Counted from the first letter of the stretch, positions 9,063 to 18,936 are shown. The stretch is DNA of 64,000 nt from JBBRCE01 sp038205115 (GCA_038205115.1 JBBRCE010000013.1:1-64000); one strand, 5' to 3'. A program made the numbers and translations. Notes: generated by a model not told the origin, from the sequence alone.

Positions 9063-9080
9063 AGTTTGCCGGAGGAATCC

Positions 9081-9263
9081 ATGAAGAATTTCGCTTTGAA
9101 GGTGCAACGTTTCCTCAAATCGGAAGATGGTCCAACAGCGGTCGAGTACGCCGTGATGTTGGCGCTGATTGTGATCGTGTGTTTGACGGCCATCAACTCG
9201 GTTGGCACCAATGCCAAAGCCACGTTCACCAACGTGGCCGCCTCGATGTCCACAGCTTCGTAG
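9081..9263 (+). CDS. flp: Flp-type type IVb pilin, copy 1
   Basis: A 60-residue prepilin: basic leader MKNFALKVQRFLKSEDG, then processing site G/PTAVEY with the E-Y pair typical of Flp, then a hydrophobic helix (AVMLALIVIVCLTAI) and a short Ser/Thr/Ala tail. It would be cleaved by the CpaA-type peptidase at 10001 and assembled by the Tad machine encoded downstream. The start ATG has a strong GGAGGA 4 bases upstream. It is the first gene after the c-di-GMP riboswitch. Confidence 0.95.
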   Translation: MKNFALKVQRFLKSEDGPTAVEYAVMLALIVIVCLTAINSVGTNAKATFTNVAASMSTAS

Positions 9264-9322
9264 TTTTTGCGTGTTGCGTTTTTCGTCACTTGAAATTTTT
9301 TGAATAACAGGAATGATATCCC

Positions 9323-9511
9323 ATGTTGAATTTCGCCGATAAAGTCAAGCGTTTTTTGAAGTCCGAAGACGGCCCAACCGCGGTCGAGTACGCCGTGATG
9401 TTGGCTCTGATCGTGATCGTCTGCTTGACGGCCATTAACTCGATCGGCACAAATGCCAAGGCTACGTTCACCAACGTGGCCAACTCGATCTCGGGCGGCA
9501 CCGCAAGTTAG
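9323..9511 (+). CDS. flp: Flp-type type IVb pilin, copy 2
   Basis: A 62-residue prepilin that is a near copy of the 9081 pilin. Leader differences are conservative, and G/PTAVEYAVMLALIVIVCLTAINS is the same through the helix. The main difference is the tail (NSISGGTAS against ASMSTAS). An AGGA at 9310-9313 serves as ribosome-binding site. It lies 59 bp after copy 1 with no terminator between, so both are on one message that ends at 9590-9625. Confidence 0.95.
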   Translation: MLNFADKVKRFLKSEDGPTAVEYAVMLALIVIVCLTAINSIGTNAKATFTNVANSISGGTAS

Positions 9512-9520
9512 TTTCTGCTG

Positions 9521-9566
9521 GCGCGACCTCGCCGGCCAGGCTTTTCCCCCTGGCCGGTGGTCGCGC
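9521..9566 (+). terminator. Large GC-rich hairpin after the pilins
   Basis: GCGCGACC (9521-9528) pairs with GGTCGCGC (9559-9566), and CCGGCCAGG (9532-9540) pairs with CCTGGCCGG (9549-9557), giving a 17-bp stem with a small bulge. No T-tract follows, so it probably stabilises the pilin mRNA 3' end or assists the true terminator just downstream. Confidence 0.6.
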
Positions 9567-9589
9567 CCGGTTGATCTGAATCCGTGCTT

Positions 9590-9625
9590 CCCCCGCGAAC
9601 TTGCGTTGAGTTCGCGGGGGTTTTT
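9590..9625 (+). terminator. Intrinsic terminator of the pilin message
   Basis: A perfect 12-bp stem, CCCCCGCGAACT (9590-9601) with AGTTCGCGGGGG (9609-9620), is followed at once by TTTTT (9621-9625). It separates pilin expression from the Tad assembly genes. Confidence 0.9.
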
Positions 9626-9837
9626 GCGTGATTCGGGCCTCAATGAATTCGCACGGGCGTGACCGGCGGCAGCGGCTTTCAGCGCCAGCGAGGACAGAAT
9701 CGGAGCCTCGCTCGCGCTGCGGGCCGACAAAAAATCGTGCGCGAGTTCAACCCATTCCGCCGTGGGAGCAAACGTGACCTATCTTTATTCGTAACGATCC
9801 GCGTAATTGAAACACTTTTTGCTTGGACCGAGCGGCC
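9626..9837. other. Intergenic between pilin terminator and assembly genes
   Basis: No supported gene. The short plus-strand frames here are Arg-rich and have no ribosome-binding site. It presumably contains the promoter for the cpaA side of the locus, but no clear -35/-10 pair was recognised. Confidence 0.4.
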
Positions 9838-9948
9838 ATGGATACTTTTGCGACTCAAGATTCCTTCTTCGGCGCCGTGCAAATGCTAGGGTATTTCTGC
9901 ACGCTGCTGGCGGGGTTGATGAGCTACCTATTCATGCCTCGCGGCTGA
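9838..9948 (+). CDS. Possible 36-residue single-span membrane protein
   Basis: ATG at 9838 to TGA at 9946-9948 encodes 36 residues: an acidic start MDTFATQDSFF, a hydrophobic stretch AVQMLGYFCTLLAGLMSYLF and a short basic end MPRG. The shape is that of a small membrane protein. It lies between the pilins and the prepilin peptidase, on the same strand. The ribosome-binding site is weak, so this could be a chance frame. Confidence 0.3.
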   Translation: MDTFATQDSFFGAVQMLGYFCTLLAGLMSYLFMPRG

Positions 9949-10000
9949 CGCCGAGCCGGACCGAGCACCCCAACGCACCATTATTTACCTGGAAAACCCG

Positions 10001-10567
10001 ATGTTCAACGCAAATAACCTTGGCCTCGCGCTGCTGCAGAATTGGACCGTCTGGCTGGTCACCATCACCCTGATTGTGGCCGCCGTGATCGACGGCATTC
10101 AACTCAAAGTTCCTAACTGGATCACCTTTCCGATGATCCTCAGCGGCTGGGCCGTTTGCTTTGCCATGCACGGCTGGGCCGGACTCGGCGATAGTTTGCT
10201 GGGCACCCTGGTCGGCCTAGCACTGTTGCTGCCCGCGTACGCCATCGGCGGCATGGGCGCCGGCGACGTCAAATTGCTGGCCGGAGTTGGTGCCTGGGTC
10301 GGGGCGGGCGTGACGTTCTATTCGTTCTGCCTGTCGGCCATTATCGGCGCAGTGATTGCCATTGGCATGGTGCTGGCACGCAAAGCTTGGCAAAAGCATC
10401 GCGATCAATTCTTTGTGATCTTCTCGGAAGTCATGACCATTGGCAGTCCTACGCAGTTGGCAACCATCGCCGCCGAACGCAAAAGCTCGATGCTGCTACT
10501 GCCTTACGGAATTCCAATTGCAATCGGCACCATCCTGTACTTTGCTGTCACGGGCATGCTGCTGTAA
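10001..10567 (+). CDS. cpaA: Prepilin peptidase, A24 family (CpaA/TadV-like)
   Basis: An integral membrane aspartyl protease that would remove the leader of the Flp prepilins. The 188-residue protein has the first catalytic aspartate in AAVIDGIQLKVPNW and the second in the family signature GGMGAGDVKLL, with about six hydrophobic segments. It lacks the N-terminal methylase domain of PilD, as is normal for the Tad subgroup. A hydrophilic insert (KAWQKHRDQFF to AERKSS) precedes the last helix. It stands first among the assembly genes. Confidence 0.92.
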   Translation: MFNANNLGLALLQNWTVWLVTITLIVAAVIDGIQLKVPNWITFPMILSGWAVCFAMHGWAGLGDSLLGTLVGLALLLPAYAIGGMGAGDVKLLAGVGAWVGAGVTFYSFCLSAIIGAVIAIGMVLARKAWQKHRDQFFVIFSEVMTIGSPTQLATIAAERKSSMLLLPYGIPIAIGTILYFAVTGMLL

Positions 10568-10887
10568 GAAACCAAACCAATCGGCGGAATTCACCGCCTG
10601 GCCGAGAAGGCAAGCTGGAGAAACCTTGCCGATTGTGCCGAAACTAACGATGAGCGAAAACTACCGGTAGGATTTGCCAGCGGGGTTGAAAAATGATTGA
10701 CCTTAGCGGTTTGCGAAAGTCAGCCTGAGGTTTCGATTATCGCGAACCTGCGACTACTGCAAGCAGAAATGCAATAGGTGCAGTCCGTCGCCCCCAGTCG
10801 CCAATCAAGATCAAAGAGACAAGTGCCACAACTCACACGACCCGCGCACGGCGACGAGTGACGTTTTAAGAGAATTGGAGAAATGTG
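10568..10887. other. Leader region of cpaB; no gene
   Basis: About 320 bp without a supported gene. A small hairpin AAGGCAAG/CTTGCC lies near 10606-10629 without a T-tract. The start of cpaB is preceded by GGAG at 10876-10879. I looked for a second GEMM motif because of the GGCAA string, but the GACGCAAAGCC block is absent. Confidence 0.4.
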
Positions 10888-11994
10888 ATGCGTCCTAAAT
10901 CATTAATCCTGCTGTGCTTGGCGCTGGGCTGCGGCTTGGTCGCCTCGATTGGAATCAGCCAGGTGATGGATCGCAACAAACAGCCCGGCGCCGACATGCA
11001 AGAAATTGTGGTCGTCACCGCCGATATCAAGGGCTTTGATCCGCTGACCAAAGATAATGTTAAGCTTGAAGCCTGGCCCCGGGAGAAAGTCCCGGCCAAT
11101 GCCATCACCAACTTGGCCGAGATTGAAGCGGCGCGGGCAAAAAGCGCCATCTACGCCGGCGAAGTGGTGATTACCAACAAGATATTGAAGAAGGGCGAGT
11201 ATTTAGACGTGGATTTGCCCAAGGGATATCGCTCGATTGCCGTGGCCGTCAATGACGAAAGTGCCGCTGGCCAACTGTTGCGTCCAGGCAGTCGCACGGA
11301 CGTGTTGGTGTTTGTCAACAAAGCGCAGAATCCAGATGTGCGTCAGACCGGCACATTCACAATTCTCAAGGACATTCAGATCTTCGCCATCGATCAGACG
11401 GTTCGAAAAGCCACGGATAAAGTCGATGAATCGGTCAAAGCCAAAACCATTTCGCTCGTCGTCACGCCTGAACAAGCGCAGATTGTGATGACCGCCGATC
11501 AAATCGGCAAACTCCGCTTCATCCTGCGAAATCAAAACGAAGCGGACGACTTGACGACTGATAAGGGCAGATTGTATTCGCTGGACGACATCCTGAAGTC
11601 GCGTAAGGACGGTCGTTCGCCGGACGAAGCGGAAGCGCCGCCGCAGCAAGCGGTCGCGGCGCCGGCAGCCACTGGTCCGAGCATCGGGCAATCGCTGTTA
11701 AGTTGGTTGGACGAGCAGAAGAATCGTTCGGCCGGCACGAACTCGCAGCATTCCACCGTGGCCAGCAAGGTCGAAAGCTTTACGATGCAAGTCTTGAGCG
11801 GACCGGAAGAAAAGAAAGTCGAGTTCTCGCGTCATGGTAACGCCAATGGTTGGAAGGCCGGTTCGCCAGCCACCGTCCCGCCGATTGAGCCTGTCTCGGG
11901 TGAACCCGCATTGAACTTGCCATCGGCTGCGACGCCGGCTGCCGGTGGCGGATTGGACCTCGACAAACTGCGGGCAGCCGCCAGCAAGTTGTAA
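10888..11994 (+). CDS. cpaB: Tad pilus assembly protein CpaB (RcpC)
   Basis: A periplasmic, membrane-anchored protein that partners the outer-membrane secretin. Of its 368 residues, 1-25 form an uncleaved-type anchor (LILLCLALGCGLVASIGI). A SAF-like domain follows (IVVVTADIKGFDPLTKDNVKLEAWP, AIYAGEVVITNKIL), then the CpaB core GYRSIAVAVNDESAAGQLLRPGSRTDVLVF and a low-complexity Pro/Ala-rich C-terminus from about residue 245. The ATG at 10888 is chosen over the GTG just before it because GGAG lies about 8 bases upstream. Confidence 0.92.
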   Translation: MRPKSLILLCLALGCGLVASIGISQVMDRNKQPGADMQEIVVVTADIKGFDPLTKDNVKLEAWPREKVPANAITNLAEIEAARAKSAIYAGEVVITNKILKKGEYLDVDLPKGYRSIAVAVNDESAAGQLLRPGSRTDVLVFVNKAQNPDVRQTGTFTILKDIQIFAIDQTVRKATDKVDESVKAKTISLVVTPEQAQIVMTADQIGKLRFILRNQNEADDLTTDKGRLYSLDDILKSRKDGRSPDEAEAPPQQAVAAPAATGPSIGQSLLSWLDEQKNRSAGTNSQHSTVASKVESFTMQVLSGPEEKKVEFSRHGNANGWKAGSPATVPPIEPVSGEPALNLPSAATPAAGGGLDLDKLRAAASKL

Positions 11995-12220
11995 GTAGAA
12001 TCTGCAGGTCAGCGCGGCCGGCTGACAGTCGTAGCGAAGGCAACGATCTGGCCACATATGCCAGTGCCAACCGCCGCAACCGGTTCTACGGTAGCCGGCA
12101 AAAAGGATGACGGGTCGGCGCTCAACGATGCGATAGCAAGGATTGATGTCAGTTCCGCAGCAGCGGAGACTGCCGGGCACATAAAACGCCGTCGTTACGG
12201 ACAACGAAGGAAGCACACGG

Positions 12221-13957
12221 ATGTACCAATCTCAATCGCAGATCGTTGTATCACGTCGAACTTGGGTCGCGGTGCTGTTTTGCGCCGCCATTTGCAGTTC
12301 CGCAGCCCGAGCAGAAACGCCGGCAACCGGCCAAATTGTCTATAAGGTCAGCGGCGGCAATCAAAAGTTGGAGATGACCACCAACTCCAGCCGGATGCTG
12401 ACACTCGAGCAGCAAGTGCCGCGAGTGCAGGTCAACAATAAAGAGATTGTTGACGTCACGCCGCTGTCGCCCAACGAGATCAACATCTTCGCCAAAAAAT
12501 CGGGCGTCACGCAAATCAACTTGTGGACCAACGATAATCGCATTCACACCATTGATGTGATCGTCAAAGGCGACGCTCAGGAACTTTCGGTTACGCTCAA
12601 AGAGCAGTTTCCGCACGCCTCGATTCGTGTAAATCCCACCGCGGGCAGCGTGATTCTCAGCGGCTACGTCGATCGCGTGGATGACGTCAATCAGATTGTC
12701 GATATTTCCAAGGAATACTACCCAAAAGTCATCAACAACATGCGGGTGGGCGGTGTGCAGCAAGTGCTGCTGCGGACCAAAGTTTGGGAAGTCTCGCGCA
12801 CCAAGTTGCGCGCCATCGGCAGCGACTTTGCCACGTCGTCCGGCCAACGATTTGCAGTTAGCAGCGTCAGCGGTTTAATCAATGCCGCTTCAGCTTCGGC
12901 CGGTACGGCTGCCGGTGTGGGCGGAGATACGCTGCGATTTGGCTTTGTCGACGGCAACACGCAGTTCTTCGCCTTCATGGAATTCCTGCAAAAGAACGAG
13001 CTGGTCAAAGTGCTGGCCGAACCGAATCTCACCGCACTGAGCGGACGCCCGGCCTACGTCACGGTGGGCGGACAAATTCCGATTCTCGTGCCGGCCGGTT
13101 TGGGCAACGTTTCGATCGATTACAAAGAATACGGTACCCGCGTGGATTTTGTGCCCATCGTCTTGGGCAACGGCAATATCCATTTGGACGTGCGTCCGAG
13201 CGTCAGCGAACTGGATGATTCGCGCAGCGTCACAATCAGTGGCACCAGCGTGCCGGCGTTGCGAAATCGGGCTGTGGATACCGGCGTGGAAATGAAGCCC
13301 GGCCAAACATTGGCCTTGGCTGGCCTGGTGCAATCGCGCACCGATACTTCGAAGACCGGCGTGCCCTACTTGATGGACCTGCCCTACATAGGCACGCCAT
13401 TCCGCCGCACCCGCGAGACTACCAACGAGGTGGAATTGCTAGTGCTGGTCACACCGGAACTGGTCGAAGCCATGAATCCGGACGAAGTTCCGGACTGCGG
13501 CCCGGGGCTGCATTCGCAATCGCCGTCGGATAACGAATTGTACTGGCACGGTTTGATGGAAAAGCCGTCCTGCGGCCCGTGCGGCGATGCCGTCCGCGGC
13601 TGCAACACTTGCGGTGCAAATGCCGCGTCAACCGGCGTGACCGGCGTCACCGTTAAAACCAGCAACTGCGTTGGTGCCAACGCAAGCGACGCCGAAGTGA
13701 CCAACAAGAATCGCGCCGCACGTGATGTCTCGGCTAGCAGCGGCAACGTTCGTCAGGGAAATCCAACGCCGACGCCAGCGGATCGTCAGGCGTACAAAAT
13801 TCGGACCAGCGATGGCCGCATCGTGGTCACCGATGGCGGCTTGCCCGCCCGTCAAAATCCGAGCAACCCGCAAGACTCGCGATTTTCTCCGGCAAACCGT
13901 ACGGTCAATGGCGGACCGGGGTTAATTGGACCAGTCGGTTATGACGTTGTTAAGTAG
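12221..13957 (+). CDS. cpaC: Tad pilus outer-membrane secretin CpaC (RcpA)
   Basis: Forms the outer-membrane pore for the pilus. The 578-residue product has a signal peptide ending near AARA/E (residues 31-32), an N-terminal domain with the repeated pattern QVPRVQVNNKEIVDVTPLSPNEINIFAKKSGVTQINLW, and a BON-like segment (LKEQFPHASIRVNPTAGSVILSGYVD). The secretin domain (LAEPNLTALSGRPAYVTVGGQIPILV) follows and ends in PYLMDLPYIGTPFR and ELLVLVTPELV. After the secretin core comes a ~125-residue Cys-rich tail (CGPCGDAVRGCNTCG), absent from typical CpaC, which may be a planctomycete surface adaptation. It starts about 225 bp after cpaB. Confidence 0.93.
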   Translation: MYQSQSQIVVSRRTWVAVLFCAAICSSAARAETPATGQIVYKVSGGNQKLEMTTNSSRMLTLEQQVPRVQVNNKEIVDVTPLSPNEINIFAKKSGVTQINLWTNDNRIHTIDVIVKGDAQELSVTLKEQFPHASIRVNPTAGSVILSGYVDRVDDVNQIVDISKEYYPKVINNMRVGGVQQVLLRTKVWEVSRTKLRAIGSDFATSSGQRFAVSSVSGLINAASASAGTAAGVGGDTLRFGFVDGNTQFFAFMEFLQKNELVKVLAEPNLTALSGRPAYVTVGGQIPILVPAGLGNVSIDYKEYGTRVDFVPIVLGNGNIHLDVRPSVSELDDSRSVTISGTSVPALRNRAVDTGVEMKPGQTLALAGLVQSRTDTSKTGVPYLMDLPYIGTPFRRTRETTNEVELLVLVTPELVEAMNPDEVPDCGPGLHSQSPSDNELYWHGLMEKPSCGPCGDAVRGCNTCGANAASTGVTGVTVKTSNCVGANASDAEVTNKNRAARDVSASSGNVRQGNPTPTPADRQAYKIRTSDGRIVVTDGGLPARQNPSNPQDSRFSPANRTVNGGPGLIGPVGYDVVK

Positions 13958-14088
13958 AGACCGATTGCTAGTTGCACGCTGCAGCGACGTGCAACGCTGG
14001 CCCGCTTGCTGTGCGTGAAGAATGTTTCTTCAGACGCGGTCTGAACTCAGAACCAGCGGTTTACCTTCCACTCAATCGACTCCCGCCT

Positions 14089-15303
14089 ATGACTAACGTA
14101 CTGCGTCTGGCGATTGTCGATCCCAGCGATAGCGCTCGCGACGGACTCAAGACGATGCTGCTTGGGCTAGACATGGTCTGGCTGGAAGCGGAATGTTCGC
14201 GCTATGAATTCTTTGCCGATGTCGTGGGGCAAACCCATCCCGACATTGGCGTGGTCGCGTTGGATCACGACCCGGAAAAAGCGCTGAAACTCGTGGCGCA
14301 AATCGCCGAGACGGCGCCCCAGGTCAACATCCTGGTGGTGAGCGCGTCGACCGACGGAAATTTGATTTTGCGGGCGATGCGCGCCGGTGCCAAGGAGTTC
14401 TTGCCCAAGCCCATTCGGCTGGAAGAAATGGTTGCCGCGCTCGAACGCATCGGCGACCGCCGGCTGGCGCGGGGCGAAACGCGCGGCCAACGCAGTACGG
14501 TCATCGCCGTGGCTGGCGCCACCGGTGGAGTCGGCACGACCAGTCTGGCCGTCAACCTCGGTTGCGCGCTCGCCGCCGACGAGAAAAAATCCGTCGCGCT
14601 GGTCGACCTCGATCTTTGCCTGGGCGACGCCGACGTGTTTCTCGACACGATTCCCGACTACACGTTGGTTGACGTGGCGCAGAATATTTCGCGGTTGGAC
14701 TTTTCGCTGCTGAAGCGCTCGCTGACCAAACATTCCTCGGGCTTGTTTTTGCTGCCGCGGCCGATGCAGTTGGAAGACACGCAGCTCATTACGCCCGACG
14801 ATTTTCAGCGTGTGATCGGCCTACTGAAAGCCACCTTTACGCACCTGATCATGGACCTCTCCAAGAGCTATTCGCCGGTCGATATGACGGCGCTGCAAGC
14901 GGCCGACCACATCCTATTGGTCACGCAATTGGACCTGCCGTGCCTGCGAAACGTCGTGCGGCTGATGATGTCGTTCAGTGAGTCGGGGCTCAAAGAAAAA
15001 GTGCGAATCATCGTCAACCGCGTGGGCTTAGGCAACGGCCAAATCAGCCTGAAAAAAGCCCAGGACACCATCGGTCGCGAAATCTACTGGCAATTGCCCA
15101 ACGATTATCGGTTGATGGTCGAAGTCCGCAATAACGGTGTGCCACTGGTCGAGCAGGCGCCCAAAGCAGCGATCACGCAATCGATCATCGCGCTGGGCGA
15201 AGCCCTGACCGGCGAGAGCAAGCCGCTGGAAGAGACCGAAGAGCCGAAAGCCGCGGCTACCAAGGGCGGTTGGCTGGGCCTGTTTGGCTCCAAAAAGAGC
15301 TGA
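14089..15303 (+). CDS. cpaE: Tad pilus localisation ATPase CpaE (TadZ), receiver plus MinD-like domain
   Basis: Places the Tad machine at its cell site. Of the 404 residues, 1-120 form a receiver domain with an aspartate at D59, S85 and the K107-P-I motif, so the phospho-acceptor set may be intact. From about 135 a MinD/ParA-type ATPase follows with GATGGVGTTS at the P-loop. The usual signature lysine of the deviant Walker A (KGGxGKT) is replaced by Thr, and the second lysine by Thr. The ATG at 14089 gives a start right at the receiver (NVLRLAIVD); an upstream frame start at 13972 would add 39 unlikely residues. Confidence 0.9.
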   Translation: MTNVLRLAIVDPSDSARDGLKTMLLGLDMVWLEAECSRYEFFADVVGQTHPDIGVVALDHDPEKALKLVAQIAETAPQVNILVVSASTDGNLILRAMRAGAKEFLPKPIRLEEMVAALERIGDRRLARGETRGQRSTVIAVAGATGGVGTTSLAVNLGCALAADEKKSVALVDLDLCLGDADVFLDTIPDYTLVDVAQNISRLDFSLLKRSLTKHSSGLFLLPRPMQLEDTQLITPDDFQRVIGLLKATFTHLIMDLSKSYSPVDMTALQAADHILLVTQLDLPCLRNVVRLMMSFSESGLKEKVRIIVNRVGLGNGQISLKKAQDTIGREIYWQLPNDYRLMVEVRNNGVPLVEQAPKAAITQSIIALGEALTGESKPLEETEEPKAAATKGGWLGLFGSKKS

Positions 15304-15595
15304 TCCGCGCCGATTTCCGGCAAGGCGACCGCGACGGCTGTGCAATGTTGACGTTTGCACGGCTCTTAACGCGTTTAGCGATCTAACGTCGCGCCGCGAT
15401 GCCGCCGCACGACATCCTTTTTGCGCGGTCCGTCGCTGATTTTCTTCATCTCGCCGCCGATGTTGCGAAGATTCTTCGTCAGGGCGTTCTGTGCGCGTTG
15501 CGTAAGCTATGTTTTCACAGGGCCGAATCTTGCCCTCCCGCACATGCCGCGCGACCTTGCCGCGGCGCTCCCACCGAACTGGTAAAGAACACGCC

Positions 15596-16936
<1,341 letters not shown>

Positions 16937-16991
16937 TCTTGAACGACATCGGACGCTCGCGATCCACTGATCACCTTACACGATAACAGCC

Positions 16992-17954
16992 ATGACAACA
17001 TTACTGATTTCGCTCGCCGCGTTTGTCGGAGTTGCCGCGTTGGTCGTCGGCGCTTCGATGTTGCTGCGCGGCACCGACGAATCGGCGGTGGAAGATCGCT
17101 TATCGATCTTGACCGGCGCCAAAAAGGCGCCGAGTGCGGATTTGATCAAAGAGAGTGTGCTGATTCAGCCCCTCAACGGCAGCAAAGATATCTTTGCCGA
17201 TTTGGTGGCCCGCTTCGGCAATCTCAGTTTGCTGTTCGAACAAGCCAATACCAAACTGACGCCCACCAAGTTTTTTGTCACTTCGGCCGGCATGGCCGCC
17301 GTGGGTGGCATTGCCGCCGCGTTTTCGGGCATCGGACTCACTTACGCGCCGCTGGCGGGCGCCGCCATGGCGTTTTTGCCGCTGCTGTGGTTGATGTTTC
17401 GCCGCAAGCGAAGATTCGCGGCTTTCGGTCGCCAATTGCCGGACGCCCTGGAGTTGATATCGCGCGCACTGCGGGCCGGTCATAGCTTGGCTTCCGGCTT
17501 CAGTTTGGTCGCTAGCGAGATGAACGCGCCAATTGGCGTTGAATTTGGTCGCGTCTTCGAAGAACAAAACCTCGGCATCCCAATGGATGACGCACTAAAT
17601 GCAATGACGGATCGAATTCCAAATCTCGACTTGCGATTTTTCTGCACAGCGCTGGTTTTGCAGAAGCAAACCGGTGGCGACCTGGCCGAAATTCTCGACA
17701 AGATCGGCCACTTGATTCGCGAACGCATTCAAATTTATGGCCAAGTTCAAGCGCTGACCGGAGAAGGTCGCTTGTCTGGCATCGTGCTGTTAGCTTTGCC
17801 GCCGGTGCTGTTTCTGACCGTTTATAAACTCAATCCCGACTACATCATGGCGCTGTTCAACGATCCGATGGGCAAGCAAATGCTCGCCGGCGGCATCGTG
17901 CTGCAGTTTCTGGGTGCCGTGGTCATTCGAAAAATCATCAACATTCGCGTGTGA
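16992..17954 (+). CDS. tadB: Tad inner-membrane platform protein TadB
   Basis: A 320-residue membrane platform protein on which the CpaF motor acts. It has an N-terminal helix, a second pair of helices around residues 95-135, the T2SS-F domain (FGRQLPDALELISRALRAGHSLASGFSLVASEM, then LVLQKQTGGDLAEILDKI) and C-terminal helices. It starts 55 bp after cpaF and stops 4 bp before tadC. Confidence 0.93.
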   Translation: MTTLLISLAAFVGVAALVVGASMLLRGTDESAVEDRLSILTGAKKAPSADLIKESVLIQPLNGSKDIFADLVARFGNLSLLFEQANTKLTPTKFFVTSAGMAAVGGIAAAFSGIGLTYAPLAGAAMAFLPLLWLMFRRKRRFAAFGRQLPDALELISRALRAGHSLASGFSLVASEMNAPIGVEFGRVFEEQNLGIPMDDALNAMTDRIPNLDLRFFCTALVLQKQTGGDLAEILDKIGHLIRERIQIYGQVQALTGEGRLSGIVLLALPPVLFLTVYKLNPDYIMALFNDPMGKQMLAGGIVLQFLGAVVIRKIINIRV

Positions 17955-17958
17955 TGTC

Positions 17959-18936
17959 ATGCTGTTAGCCGCACAACTTATTAATTTCAGTAAACTCATG
18001 CCCTTGGCAATCTTCGGCGTCATAGCCGCGGTTGCTTGGGTGGTGATGGACTTTTTTGGCGGCGCTTCGAAGAAGCGCTCGGACGATCGGCTGGCCGAGA
18101 TCAAAGATCCGTTGGCCCGGCGGCGTCCCGAGGCCAGCAAAGCCAAAAAGTCCGATGCCATGTCGCGCGTGCTGGAAAAAGCCGCCCCGATGGCACACCC
18201 CCTACAGCCCAAGACGGAACGCGAAGCGGGACTATTGAAATGTCGACTGTCGGCCGCCGGCTTTCGCGGCGAAAAAGTCGTGACCACCTTCTTGGGCTTG
18301 AAGTTCATCGGCCTGTTGGTTGGATTGACGCTTGGTGGCGGCGGCTCGATGCTGAGCAGCGGAATTAGCCAGAACTCGTTAATGGCCACGGTGGCCGCGG
18401 GCGGGCTGACGTTTTACTTGCCCGACATTCTGGTTTGGTTTATGTCGCGAAGTCGTAAAATGAACATCTTCTTTGGGTTGCCGGATGCGCTCGATCTGAT
18501 GGTGGTCTGTGTGGAAGCTGGTCTGGGCTTGGATCAAGCCATGCGCAAGGTCAGCGACGAGTTGAAACGCAGTTGCCGCGTGATCTGCGAGGAATTCTCA
18601 CTTTGCAACCTGCAGTTGCAGATGGGCCGCGCTCGAGTGGAAGTGCTGCACGATTTAGGCAGCCGGACCGGCGTGGACGACCTTCGCGCTTTGGCGGCAA
18701 TTCTTGTTCAGGCCGATAAATTTGGCTCCAGCATTGCGCAAGCGCTGCGTGTGCAGAGCGATGCCATGCGGACGCGACGTCGACAATTGGCGGAGGAGAA
18801 GGCGGCCAAAACGGCCGTCAAATTGATCTTCCCGCTCGTGCTGTTCATCTTTCCCGGTATCTTTGTCGTGCTCGTTGGTCCCGCGGCCATCACCATGATT
18901 CGCGAAATGTTCCCGGCGATGTCGGGCGGAACCTAG
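17959..18936 (+). CDS. tadC: Tad inner-membrane platform protein TadC
   Basis: A 325-residue second platform protein, paired with TadB. The T2SS-F domain reads FFGLPDALDLMVVCVEAGLGLDQAMRKVSDEL and ADKFGSSIAQALRVQSDAMRTRR, with a hydrophobic C-terminus (KLIFPLVLFIFPGIFVVLVGPAAI). The ATG at 17959 is 4 bases after the TadB stop, which implies coupling. The locus ends here: no TadD pilotin-like gene and no TadE/F/G minor pilin genes follow, since the next gene is convergent. Confidence 0.92.
   Translation: MLLAAQLINFSKLMPLAIFGVIAAVAWVVMDFFGGASKKRSDDRLAEIKDPLARRRPEASKAKKSDAMSRVLEKAAPMAHPLQPKTEREAGLLKCRLSAAGFRGEKVVTTFLGLKFIGLLVGLTLGGGGSMLSSGISQNSLMATVAAGGLTFYLPDILVWFMSRSRKMNIFFGLPDALDLMVVCVEAGLGLDQAMRKVSDELKRSCRVICEEFSLCNLQLQMGRARVEVLHDLGSRTGVDDLRALAAILVQADKFGSSIAQALRVQSDAMRTRRRQLAEEKAAKTAVKLIFPLVLFIFPGIFVVLVGPAAITMIREMFPAMSGGT

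Noticed and set aside
9017..9730. 237-codon minus-strand frame over the pilins
   Set aside because: It is a reverse-frame echo of the two near-identical pilin genes, as shown by its internally repeated sequence.
10590..10640. Possible second GEMM riboswitch before cpaB
   Set aside because: Only a GGCAA string is present; the GACGCAAAGCC and GGTTACCG blocks are absent.
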